Positions 34,132 to 41,959 of a stretch of 64,000 nucleotides of DNA are shown here, piece by piece. The translations under genes and the position numbers were made by a program. The notes beneath the pieces were generated by a model. That model was not told the DNA's origin, ran no database searches, and saw only the letters and a program-made list of their open reading frames with translations. How positions within the stretch are numbered: the first letter of the stretch is position 1; each line of letters starts with the position of its first letter. This DNA comes from UBA1127 sp034422455 (GTDB lineage Bacteria > Chloroflexota > Dehalococcoidia > Lucifugimonadales > UBA1127). Location: NCBI GenBank assembly GCA_034422455.1, contig DAOUJQ010000012.1, positions 186,001 through 250,000 of the forward strand, given 5' to 3'.

Positions 34132-34869
34132 ATGGCAACAGCCTACCGGCGCGTTGTCCTCAAACTGAGCGGCGCCTCCCTGCAGGGGGGCCAGGGCTAC
34201 GGCATCGACGCCGACGCCGTCAGGTTCCTTGCGCAGCAGGTGAGGGATGCCGCCGACACCGGCGTGCAGCTGGCCGTGGTGGTCGGCGGCGGCAACATCT
34301 GGCGCGGCGCCGACGCCGCCAGCCGGGGGATGGAGCGCGCGGCCGCCGATTACGCTGGCATGCTGGCCACCCTCATCAACGCGCTGGCGTTCCAGGACGC
34401 GCTGGAGCAGGTCGGCGTGGAGACCAGGACGCAGACGGCCCTGGGCGTGCAGAGCATCGCGGAGCCGTTCATCCGCAGGCGGGCGATCCGGCACCTGGAG
34501 AAGGGCCGCGTCGTTATCTTCGCCGCCGGGACGGGCAACCCCTTCATGAGCACGGACACCGCCGCCGCGCTGCGTGCCGTCGAGATCAGCGCCAACGCGC
34601 TGCTCATGGCCAAGAACAAGGTGGACGGGGTCTACGACGCCGACCCCCGCGTGCACCCGGAAGCAACGCGCTTTGACTACCTCGAATACATGGACGTGCT
34701 GAACAGGGGGCTCGAGGTGATGGACAACACCGCCGTGTCCCTGTGCATGGACAACCGCCTCCCCATCGTCGTCTTCGACGTATTCGCCGAGGGAAGCCTG
34801 GTGCAGCTCCTGAGCGGGGAGAAGCTGGGGACCCTGGTGGCGGACGTTTCCGAGCGATTACTGACCTAG
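34132..34869 (+). CDS. pyrH: UMP kinase
   Basis: Amino acid kinase family enzyme converting UMP to UDP, 245 aa. It has RVVLKLSGASLQGGQGYGID, VVGGGNIWRGADA, YAGMLATLINALAFQD and GTGNPFMSTDTAAALRAVEI. Its C-terminal GVYDADPRVHPEA is also diagnostic. It is 10 nt after tsf and 14 nt before frr. Confidence 0.96.
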   Translation: MATAYRRVVLKLSGASLQGGQGYGIDADAVRFLAQQVRDAADTGVQLAVVVGGGNIWRGADAASRGMERAAADYAGMLATLINALAFQDALEQVGVETRTQTALGVQSIAEPFIRRRAIRHLEKGRVVIFAAGTGNPFMSTDTAAALRAVEISANALLMAKNKVDGVYDADPRVHPEATRFDYLEYMDVLNRGLEVMDNTAVSLCMDNRLPIVVFDVFAEGSLVQLLSGEKLGTLVADVSERLLT

Positions 34870-34883
34870 AGCAGGAGGGTGTG

Positions 34884-35447
34884 ATGGTTACCGCCAACGA
34901 TCACCTGAAGGACGCTGAACACCGCATGAACGGCGCAAACCACGCGCTGCAGCGGGAGCTCGACTCCGTCCGCACCGGGCGCGCCCGGCCGGGGCTGGTC
35001 GAGCACCTGGTGGTGGAGTACTACGGGACGGAGACGCCGCTGAACCAAATCGCATCGGTGTCCGTGCCCGAGGCGCGGGTGCTGGCCATCCAGCCGTGGG
35101 ACAAGAGCGCCATCTCCGCGGTGGAGCGCGCGATCCTGAAGTCCGAGATTGGCATCACGCCCAACAACGACGGCTCTATCATCCGGCTGACGATGCCGAC
35201 GCTGACGGAGGACCGCCGCAAGGACCTCGTCCGCTCCGTGCGAAAGCGTGTCGAGGACGCCCGCGTGGCGGTGCGCAACGTGCGGCGCGACGTGCAGGAC
35301 AAGATCCGCGCGCAGGAGAAGGGCAAGGAGCTCTCCCAGGACGAGAGCCGCCGCCTGCAGGAGCAGCTCCAGAAGATCACCGACAGCAACATCGCGCAGA
35401 TAGACAAGACCGGCGAGGCCAAAGAAGTCGAACTGATGGAGGTCTAG
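34884..35447 (+). CDS. frr: Ribosome recycling factor
   Basis: 187-aa two-domain factor that splits post-termination ribosomes with EF-G. It shows SVRTGRARPGLVEHLVVEYYG, TPLNQIASVSVPEARVLAIQPWDK, GITPNNDGSIIRLTMPTLTEDRRKDLVRSV. It ends with the long coiled-coil segment DVQDKIRAQEKGKELSQDESRRLQEQLQ. GCAGGAGGG is upstream of ATG 34884; a GTG at 34881 is possible. Confidence 0.96.
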   Translation: MVTANDHLKDAEHRMNGANHALQRELDSVRTGRARPGLVEHLVVEYYGTETPLNQIASVSVPEARVLAIQPWDKSAISAVERAILKSEIGITPNNDGSIIRLTMPTLTEDRRKDLVRSVRKRVEDARVAVRNVRRDVQDKIRAQEKGKELSQDESRRLQEQLQKITDSNIAQIDKTGEAKEVELMEV

Positions 35448-35450
35448 CCG

Positions 35451-36227
35451 GTGCCCAACCGCCGGGCCAGGGAGCATAGCGTCGCGGTTGAGCCGGCCGT
35501 CTCACCGGCCGACCCTGCAGTCATTGAGCCGCCGGTCCACGTCGCCATCATCATGGACGGCAACGGCAGGTGGGCCCGGAGGCACGGCCTCCCCCGCCTG
35601 GCGGGACATCGCAAGGGCACTGAGAACATCCGGCCCGTGGCCCGCTGCTTCGCCGAGCACGGCGTCAAGCACCTCACCCTCTTCGCGTTCTCCACCGAGA
35701 ACTGGACCCGTCCCGAGAGCGAGGTGTCCGGGCTGTTCGAGCTCCTTGCCGACGTCATCGAGGGCCAGGCCGGGGAGCTGCACGGCGAGGGCGTGCGGCT
35801 GCGCCACCTTGGCCGGCTGGACCGGCTGCCGGAGCTGCTGCGCGCGTCGATCGAGCGCGCTGTCGAGTTGACCAGGGACAACGACAAGTTCCACTTGAGC
35901 GTCGCCTTCGACTACGGGGGCAGGGACGAGATCCTGCAGGCCGTGCGGCGGCTCCTGGCGGAGGGCGTTGCCCCGGAGGACATGGACGAGGCCCGGCTGG
36001 AGCAGCGCCTCTACACCCGCGGCGTTCCCGACCCCGACCTCATCATCCGCACGGCGGGCGAGATGCGCCTGAGCAACTTCCTCCTCTGGCAGGGGGCCTA
36101 CGCGGAGCACTACGTCACCGAAGCGTGCTGGCCCGACTTCGGCCGGGACGAGGCGACCCGCGCGCTGGAGGCGTACAAGGCGCGACGCCGCAGTTTTGGG
36201 GGAGTGCCCCAAATCGGCGCCGCGTAA
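35451..36227 (+). CDS. uppS: Isoprenyl transferase (undecaprenyl diphosphate synthase family)
   Basis: Cis-prenyltransferase, 258 aa, making the lipid carrier for cell-wall glycans. It has IIMDGNGRWARRHGLPRLAGHRKGTENI (catalytic Asp and phosphate loop), TLFAFSTENWTRP and PDLIIRTAGEMRLSNFLLWQGAYAEHY. A C-terminal region with RDEATRALEAYKARRRSFGG follows. GTG start 3 nt after frr. It has a 22-residue N-terminal leader with no obvious role. Confidence 0.95.
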   Translation: MPNRRAREHSVAVEPAVSPADPAVIEPPVHVAIIMDGNGRWARRHGLPRLAGHRKGTENIRPVARCFAEHGVKHLTLFAFSTENWTRPESEVSGLFELLADVIEGQAGELHGEGVRLRHLGRLDRLPELLRASIERAVELTRDNDKFHLSVAFDYGGRDEILQAVRRLLAEGVAPEDMDEARLEQRLYTRGVPDPDLIIRTAGEMRLSNFLLWQGAYAEHYVTEACWPDFGRDEATRALEAYKARRRSFGGVPQIGAA

Positions 36228-36233
36228 CGCGCC

Positions 36234-37019
36234 ATGCTCACCCTCCGGATTGCCACCGCCCTCGTCGGCCTCCCGATCGTCTTTGGCGCGGTGCTTCTTG
36301 GCGCGCCGTACATGGCGGGGTTGGCCGCCGTCGCCGGGGCGCTCGCCGTCTTCGAGTACAACCGCCTCAGCCGCGCCTTCGACACGCCGCCGCGGCTGCT
36401 CTTCAACCTGGTGCTCACGGTCGGCATCATCCAGGCGGCGGTCTGGGGCACGCTGCAGTTCCTCATGGCCGTCGCCGCGGCGAGTATCGCGATGGCGGTG
36501 TTTCACTTCACGGCGCCCGGCCCCGGCCTCGGCTGGCAGCCCCGGCTGCTGGGCGCCCTGGGCCCGTTCCACATCGGCATGCCGCTGGGCGTCGCCGTCA
36601 TCATGCGCACCCTGGACAACGGGTTGGAGTGGGTGCTCACCGCCCTGCTCTGCACCATGGCCGCCGACACCGGCGCCTACGCCGTCGGCAAGCTCATCGG
36701 CCGCCGGAAGCTCACGGAGCTCAGCCCCAACAAGACGTGGGAAGGGACGGTCGGCGGCGTGCTGGCTGGCGTCTTGTGCGCCATTGGGCTTACCCTGATA
36801 TTGGACTTGCCGCTGGGCAGGCCGGCGGCGGCAGGGCTCGGGTTGTCCATTGGCGTGGCAGCCGTCATGGGCGACCTGATAGTCTCGGGGCTGAAGAGGG
36901 TCGCCGACGTCAAGGACACGGGCGCCCTTCTTCCGGGCCACGGCGGGTTCCTGGACAGAATGGACAGCATGCTGATGACGCTGCCGGTTACGCTGATGTG
37001 GGTAGTGTGGACGCTATGA
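36234..37019 (+). CDS. cdsA: Phosphatidate cytidylyltransferase
   Basis: Integral membrane enzyme making CDP-diacylglycerol, 261 aa with about seven hydrophobic segments. C-terminal CDS signature: SPNKTWEGTVGGVLAG near the middle and GDLIVSGLKRVADVKDTGALLPGHGGFLDRMDSM (the S-x-x-K-R-x-x-x-K-D-x-G...H-G-G pattern). It is 6 nt after uppS and overlaps dxr by 4 nt (ATGA). Confidence 0.94.
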   Translation: MLTLRIATALVGLPIVFGAVLLGAPYMAGLAAVAGALAVFEYNRLSRAFDTPPRLLFNLVLTVGIIQAAVWGTLQFLMAVAAASIAMAVFHFTAPGPGLGWQPRLLGALGPFHIGMPLGVAVIMRTLDNGLEWVLTALLCTMAADTGAYAVGKLIGRRKLTELSPNKTWEGTVGGVLAGVLCAIGLTLILDLPLGRPAAAGLGLSIGVAAVMGDLIVSGLKRVADVKDTGALLPGHGGFLDRMDSMLMTLPVTLMWVVWTL

Positions 37020-38149
37020 AGAAACTTGCGATTCTGGGTTCGACGGGCTCCATCGGGCGGCAGACGCTGGACGTCGTGCGCTCCTACCCGGAGGAGTTCG
37101 AGGTCTTCGCGCTGTCGGCGTGGAGCAATCGCGATCTGTTGATGGCGCAGGCCCATGAGTTCCGCCCGCGTTACCTCTTCTGCCAGGAGCCGCCTTCCTC
37201 CGACGAGCTGCCTCCGGGCACGGCGCTGGCGGGCGGCATCGTCGAGATCGCGACGCACCCGGACGTCGACCTCGTGATGCAGGGGATGGTCGGCAACGCG
37301 GGCCTGCTGCCGACGCTCGAGGCCCTGCGCGCCGGCAAGAAGGTGGCGATGGCCAACAAGGAGCCGGTGGTGATGGCAGGCGAGCTGCTGACGACCGAGG
37401 CTTCGCGCAGCGGCGGCGAGATCCTGCCGGTCGACAGCGAGCCGAGCGCCATCTGGCAGTGCCTGCAGGGCGAGGACGTCGAGAACGGCGTGCGGCGGCT
37501 CATCATCACGGCCTCCGGCGGCGCCCTGCGGCGATTGCCCCTGGAGGAGGTCGCGAAGGTCACGCCGGAGCAGGCGTTGAAGCACCCCACCTGGAGCATG
37601 GGCAAGAAGATCACCATCGACTCGGCCACGCTGATGAACAAGGGCTTCGAGGTCATAGAGTCGCACTGGCTCTTCTCCATGCCCTGGGAGCGCGTGGACG
37701 TGGTGGTCCACCCGCAGAGCATCATCCACTCCATGGTCGAGTTCATGGACGGCTCCGTGAAGGCGCAGCTTGGCGTGCCGGACATGCGGCTGCCCATCCA
37801 GTACGCGATGTTCTACCCCCAGCGGCTGCCGTGCGAAATGGCCCCGCGCTTCGACCCCGTGGCCGCGGCCGCGCTGACCTTCGAGCAGATGGACCCGGCC
37901 CGCTACCCGTGCTTCGTGACGGCGCTTGAGGCGGGGCACGCGGGCGGCACGTACCCGACAGTTCTCAGCGCGTCCGATGAGGTCGCCATCGAGGCCTTCC
38001 TCGACCGGCGGATCTCCTTCGGCGACATCCACGGCGTCGTGACGGCCACGCTCGACCGGCATGAGTCGGCGGCGGAGCCGTCGCTGGACGACGTGCTGGC
38101 CGCCGACGCGTGGGCGCGGACGACGGCCCGCGAGGTCCTGGAGCGGTAA
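37016..38149 (+). CDS. dxr: 1-deoxy-D-xylulose 5-phosphate reductoisomerase
   Basis: Second enzyme of the MEP isoprenoid pathway, NADPH dependent, 377 aa. KKLAILGSTGSIGRQTLDVVR is the dinucleotide fold. MANKEPVVMAGE, PVDSEPSAIWQCL and TASGGALRR follow. KHPTWSMGKKITIDSATLMNKGFEVIESHWLF carries the metal and substrate residues. In the pathway it precedes ispG, encoded 2 kb downstream. It overlaps cdsA by 4 nt and abuts rseP. Confidence 0.96.
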   Translation: MKKLAILGSTGSIGRQTLDVVRSYPEEFEVFALSAWSNRDLLMAQAHEFRPRYLFCQEPPSSDELPPGTALAGGIVEIATHPDVDLVMQGMVGNAGLLPTLEALRAGKKVAMANKEPVVMAGELLTTEASRSGGEILPVDSEPSAIWQCLQGEDVENGVRRLIITASGGALRRLPLEEVAKVTPEQALKHPTWSMGKKITIDSATLMNKGFEVIESHWLFSMPWERVDVVVHPQSIIHSMVEFMDGSVKAQLGVPDMRLPIQYAMFYPQRLPCEMAPRFDPVAAAALTFEQMDPARYPCFVTALEAGHAGGTYPTVLSASDEVAIEAFLDRRISFGDIHGVVTATLDRHESAAEPSLDDVLAADAWARTTAREVLER

Positions 38150-39547
38150 ATGGAAGACGTCCTGGGCCTTCTGGTCACGGTGGTCCGCTTCCTGCTCCTC
38201 CTGACCGTCTTGATCATGGTCCACGAGGCGGGGCACTTCTACTCCGCGCGGGCCTTCGGCGTGAAGGTGCTGGAGTTCGGATGGGGGTTTCCGCCACGGC
38301 TGTTCGGCCTCTACACCGGACGCACCCGCGTCCTGCTGCATCCCGGCGTCCGCCTCATCAACCTGGAAGCCATGGACAACCTGCGCCCCGGCATGAGGGT
38401 GCGGCTCCATTCCGGCGTGCTGGACGACGGCACGCTGTCGGCGATGATAATCGAGGCCCCATCGGAGGACGGCCGATTCCTCACCACGCCGCTCGCGGGC
38501 GACAGCGACAAGCGGAACGTCCTCGTGCACGAGGGCAAGCTGCGGGAGGTGGGCGAGGATTCGCTGGTCATCGCGGACATGGCCTACACCGTCAACCTGC
38601 TGCCCATCGGCGGCTTCGTCAAGATGGCCGGCGAGAACAACCCGAACGTGCCGTGGAGCCTGGCCAGCAAGGGCGCGCTGACGCGGTTCACCGTACTCGC
38701 CGCCGGGTCGGCCATGAACGTCGTGCTGCCGGTGGTGCTCTTCATCTTCCTGTTCGCCGCGCCGCAGGAGCAGTGGGAGGGGCGGGTGCTCATCAACCTC
38801 GTCGCCCCGGACTCGCCCGCCGAGCGCGCGGGCCTTCAGGGCGGCGACATCATCCTGGAAGCCGACGGGCACGAGGTCTACAACACTCAGACGCTCCAGT
38901 ACCGCATCCTGCTGAACCTTGGCGAGGAGACGGAGTTCCTCGTGATGCGGCCCGAGCGGCTCGTCACGGGCGGCATCGGCTTCGGGGCCGATGCGGGGCC
39001 CGTGGACGCCAACTTCCGCGATACGGAGCCGTTCTCTGTGCGTCTGGTGCCGCGGTGGGCGCCGCCGGAAGGCGAGGGGAACGTCGGCATCCAGATCCGC
39101 ACGATAGAGGGGCAGGTGGTCACGCGCTCCGGCAACGTCCTGACCGCCGTGCCTTACGGCTTCGTGCGGATGTGGGAGACCGTGGTGCTGCTGCGCAACG
39201 AGGTCCTCGGGTGGTTCATCGGCTCCGGCGGGCCCCAGCTCGCAGGGCCGGTGGGCATCGCCGAGATCAGCAACGAGGTCGCCGAGGCGGGCTGGCGGCC
39301 GCTGGTGGTGTTTGCGGCGCTGCTCAGCATCAACCTCGCCATCATCAACCTGCTGCCGCTGCCCGCGCTCGACGGCGGGCGCATCGTCTTCGTCGCGCTG
39401 GAGTGGATTCGCGGCGGCAAGCGCATCCCGGCGGAGCGCGAGGGGCTGGTGCACGCCGTCGGCTTTGCGCTGCTCATCGGCGTCATCGCGGTCATCACCT
39501 ACGCGGACGTCAGCCGCATCGTCCAGGGCAACTCCATCGCCAACTGA
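38150..39547 (+). CDS. rseP: Site-2 protease RseP (M50) with inserted region
   Basis: Intramembrane zinc protease, 465 aa. H25-E26-A-G-H29 lies in TM1, a PDZ domain spans about 205-275 (LVAPDSPAERAGLQGGDIILEADG) and the C-terminal metal motif is INLLPLPALDGGRIV. Family members normally pass from the GFGPRLF segment almost directly to the IPLGGYVKM segment. Here about 85 residues (60-145: LLHPGVRLINLEAMDNL ... VIADMAYTV) are inserted before LLPIGGFVKMAGEN. It begins at the next base after the dxr stop. It probably clips anti-sigma factors. Confidence 0.93.
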   Translation: MEDVLGLLVTVVRFLLLLTVLIMVHEAGHFYSARAFGVKVLEFGWGFPPRLFGLYTGRTRVLLHPGVRLINLEAMDNLRPGMRVRLHSGVLDDGTLSAMIIEAPSEDGRFLTTPLAGDSDKRNVLVHEGKLREVGEDSLVIADMAYTVNLLPIGGFVKMAGENNPNVPWSLASKGALTRFTVLAAGSAMNVVLPVVLFIFLFAAPQEQWEGRVLINLVAPDSPAERAGLQGGDIILEADGHEVYNTQTLQYRILLNLGEETEFLVMRPERLVTGGIGFGADAGPVDANFRDTEPFSVRLVPRWAPPEGEGNVGIQIRTIEGQVVTRSGNVLTAVPYGFVRMWETVVLLRNEVLGWFIGSGGPQLAGPVGIAEISNEVAEAGWRPLVVFAALLSINLAIINLLPLPALDGGRIVFVALEWIRGGKRIPAEREGLVHAVGFALLIGVIAVITYADVSRIVQGNSIAN

Positions 39548-40150
39548 GCCGCCATCCGCCCCCACCGCTCATTCTCATCCCCACCCCTTCATACCGGCGC
39601 ATGCCGGTATCCAGAAACCCCGCGTCCAACGGCCTCCGCACAACCGGACCCAACCCCTCGTCGCCCCTGCGCAGGCAAGGGGCCCGACAAACGCAACCCG
39701 TTCGCCCTGAGCCTGTCGAAGGGCCTCCCACCCCCTGCCACCACCCCCTCGCGCGAACGCCGTCCCCTCCGCTACCCTCGCCCCATGCACCGCCACCACA
39801 ACACCACAACCGCCCCGCGAAGGGCCGGGAATTGTTCCCCCCGGATGAAAAATTTTTCGTCTTGTATCTGCAACGTGCCAAATCAGCTTCAACACGAAAA
39901 ACAAAACAATTCCCCGCAGCTACGCCCGCACGCGGAAACAATTCGCCCCCGTACACCCCTCAACCTCCTTCCCTCATACCTGCGCAGGGCCCCCGTACCC
40001 GCTACGGGGGCAGGGGAACCCGGACGAGCCGGGCCGTGGGAGCGCCAGGGGGCGCAGGGGACGGGATTTCTGCCCCCTCGGGACCCTTCGACAAGCTCAG
40101 GGCTATCGGAGAGGGACGGCATTCACGTGCAACGCCGCTCGGCAATGCGG
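39548..40150. repeat. Intergenic cluster of dispersed repeats
   Basis: No supported gene in about 660 nt. The region holds a CATACCGGCGCATGCCGGTAT dyad (39588-39611) and a CGCCCCTGCGCAGGCAAGGGG unit (39662-39682). A minus-strand CCTTCGACAGGCTCAGG copy lies at 39698-39723 and the long palindromic element at 39730-39945. A TACCCGCTACGGGGGCAGGGG unit follows (near 39996-40016). A plus-strand CCCTTCGACAAGCTCAGG copy is at 40084-40113. Confidence 0.75.
39730..39945 (-). repeat. Palindromic intergenic element, copy A2
   Basis: Inverted relative to copy A1 at 15184-15412. One end is GAATTGTTCCCC (39829) and the other GGAAACAATTC (39934-39944), so the core has inverted termini. A third AACAATTC lies inside (39905-39912). 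The core also holds TTGTATCTGCAACGTGCC, matching A1. Confidence 0.8.
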
Positions 40151-40156
40151 TATAGT
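40127..40156 (+). promoter_or_regulatory. Putative promoter of ispG
   Basis: GTGCAA (40127-40132), an 18-nt spacer and TATAGT (40151-40156), 54 nt before the ispG start. It shows that ispG is transcribed separately from rseP. Confidence 0.55.
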
Positions 40157-40209
40157 AAGCACACAGGCACGCATAACGGACAGGGCCAAGCAGCGAAGGA
40201 GCAACGCTC

Positions 40210-41367
40210 ATGCCAAATCGCAGAGTCTCCAAACCGGTCTACGTGGGCGGCGTCAAGATCGGCGGCGACGCGGACATCGCGGTGCAGTCCATGACCAAGA
40301 CCGACACGCGCGACGTGGCCGCGACGGTGGAGCAGATCAAGGGCCTGGAAGAGGTGGGCTGCGACATCATCCGCTGCGCCGTGCCCGACATGGAGGCCGC
40401 GCAGGCGCTGGGCGCCATCAAGCGCCAGATCAAGATCCCCCTGGTCGCGGACATCCACTTCCACTACCAGCTCGCGCTGGAAGCCCTCGAGCAGGGCGTC
40501 GACTGCCTGCGGCTCAACCCCGGCAACCTCCGGGACGCCGAGCGGGTGAAGCAGGTCGTCGTCGCGGCCAAGGAGCGGGGCATCCCCATCCGCATCGGCG
40601 TGAACTTCGGCAGCCTGCCCCCCGTCGGCGGCATCGGACAGACGCGCGGCTTCTCCCGCCTGTTCGACATGGTCAACCGCCTCCCCAAGGCCGGCGAGGC
40701 CAGGGAGGGCGACTACAGCGTGGTCGACCACATGGTCGCGACGGCCCTGTGGGAGATCAGCCTGCTGGAGGAGCTGGACTTCGACCTCATCAAGATCTCC
40801 CTGAAGGCATTCGACGTTCCCACGACGGTGGAGGCGTACCGGCGGCTCGCCAAGATGGTGCCGTACCCGTTCCACCTCGGCATCACGGAGGCCGGCACGG
40901 TGACCTCCGGCTCTATCCGCAGCGCCGTGGGCCTCGGCTACCTGCTCTACGAGGGCATCGGCGACACCATCCGCGTGTCTCTCAGCGGCGACTCCCGCGA
41001 CGAGGTCACGGCGGGGTACGAGATCCTCAAGTCGCTGAACCTGCGCGAGAAGGGCGTCACCCTGGTGGCCTGCCCCTCCTGCGGCCGCGCCGACGTGGAC
41101 GTGGTCAAGCTGGCGAACGACGTCGACGCGCTGGTCAAGAGCCTGGATACGAACATCAAGGTCGCGGTCATGGGCTGCGAGGTCAACGGTCCCGGCGAGT
41201 CCAAGGACGCCGACATCGGCATCGCGGGCGGCAACGGCCGCGCCATCATCTTCCGCAAGGGGCAGAAGACCAAGGTGGTGGCGGAGGCCGACATGCTGGA
41301 AGAGCTGATGAAGGAGATCCACCAGGTCATGGCGGAGCAGGAGGAGGCGGGCGTAACCGCCGGCTAG
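40210..41367 (+). CDS. ispG: 4-hydroxy-3-methylbut-2-enyl diphosphate synthase
   Basis: Penultimate enzyme of the MEP pathway, a 4Fe-4S reductase of 385 aa. It has the TIM-barrel start VYVGGVKIGGDADIAVQSMTKT and VADIHFHYQLALEA. Cluster residues CPSCGRADVDV and MGCEVNGPGESKDADIGIAGG (three cysteines and a glutamate) lie near the C-terminus. It is the compact bacterial form without the central insert. The ATG follows GAAGGAG. Confidence 0.96.
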   Translation: MPNRRVSKPVYVGGVKIGGDADIAVQSMTKTDTRDVAATVEQIKGLEEVGCDIIRCAVPDMEAAQALGAIKRQIKIPLVADIHFHYQLALEALEQGVDCLRLNPGNLRDAERVKQVVVAAKERGIPIRIGVNFGSLPPVGGIGQTRGFSRLFDMVNRLPKAGEAREGDYSVVDHMVATALWEISLLEELDFDLIKISLKAFDVPTTVEAYRRLAKMVPYPFHLGITEAGTVTSGSIRSAVGLGYLLYEGIGDTIRVSLSGDSRDEVTAGYEILKSLNLREKGVTLVACPSCGRADVDVVKLANDVDALVKSLDTNIKVAVMGCEVNGPGESKDADIGIAGGNGRAIIFRKGQKTKVVAEADMLEELMKEIHQVMAEQEEAGVTAG

Positions 41368-41396
41368 GTCTTGTCTCGACAGGAGCTTGCATGCGA

Positions 41397-41425
41397 AGGC
41401 CGCTGGCCCGTTTGGGCGGCGGCCT
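41397..41425. terminator. Hairpin between convergent ispG and hup
   Basis: AGGCCGC (41397-41403) pairs with GCGGCCT (41419-41425) and an inner GCCC/GGGC extends it. No T-tract is present. It could act in both directions, but this is only inferred. Confidence 0.35.
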
Positions 41426-41430
41426 CGTCG

Positions 41431-41721
41431 TTACTTCTTGCGCTCGATGGCCGCCTTGAGGCTTGCCCCCGGCACGAACCCCACGCGGTCGTGCGCGGGC
41501 ACGTCGACCTCGTCGCCGCCGCGAATGGGGCGCACCTTGCGGGCCTTGACCTGCTTGACCGAGAAGGTGCCGAACCCGGTCAGGACCACCTTGTGGCCGC
41601 TCGCCAGGGTCTCCTCCAGCACCTCGACAACCGCCGCCAGGGCAACGTCGGCCGCGGCTTTGGTCCCTCCCAGCTTGGAGGACAACCTTCCCGCAAGGTC
41701 AGCCCGACGCAAGGTGGCCAT
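41431..41721 (-). CDS. hup: HU-family nucleoid protein
   Basis: 96-aa DNA-binding protein: MATLRRADLAGRLSSKLGGT, then VVEVLEETLASGHKVVLTGFGTFSVKQVKARKVRPIRGG and VPAHDRVGFVPGASLKAAI. The chosen ATG 41721 lies 7 nt from GGAGG; ATG 41727 is only 1 nt away. It compacts and bends DNA as a dimer. A separate promoter is visible. Confidence 0.94.
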   Translation of the reverse strand: MATLRRADLAGRLSSKLGGTKAAADVALAAVVEVLEETLASGHKVVLTGFGTFSVKQVKARKVRPIRGGDEVDVPAHDRVGFVPGASLKAAIERKK

Positions 41722-41762
41722 AGACATACCTCCCATATAGCAAAGTGTGATTGGCAAGCGGC

Positions 41763-41791
41763 ATTCTACAGTAAGAATCATATTCCGCCAA
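41763..41791 (-). promoter_or_regulatory. Putative promoter of hup
   Basis: On the minus strand TTGGCG (41786-41791), a 17-nt spacer and TAGAAT (41763-41768) preceded by CTG. Confidence 0.62.
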
Positions 41792-41959
41792 GGGGAAATG
41801 AGACGTCACTGTGACATTCGGCCGAGCACGAGCGCCAAGGATGTGGAAGCGGCGGCGTGATGCACCGGCCTAGTGGGAGATTCCCCTGCTATGCTATGCT
41901 TTGTAGCCAGCCTGCCTCAGGCACTCGCAACTGCACCGGCATACCGGCAAGGAGCCCTC

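Noticed and set aside
36677..39565. Very long minus-strand reading frame (962 codons)
   Set aside because: It is antisense to cdsA, dxr and rseP, which are certain. The protein is Arg/His/Asp-rich like other shadows.
38110..40155. Plus-strand frame of 681 codons
   Set aside because: Out-of-frame shadow of rseP continuing through the repeat cluster.
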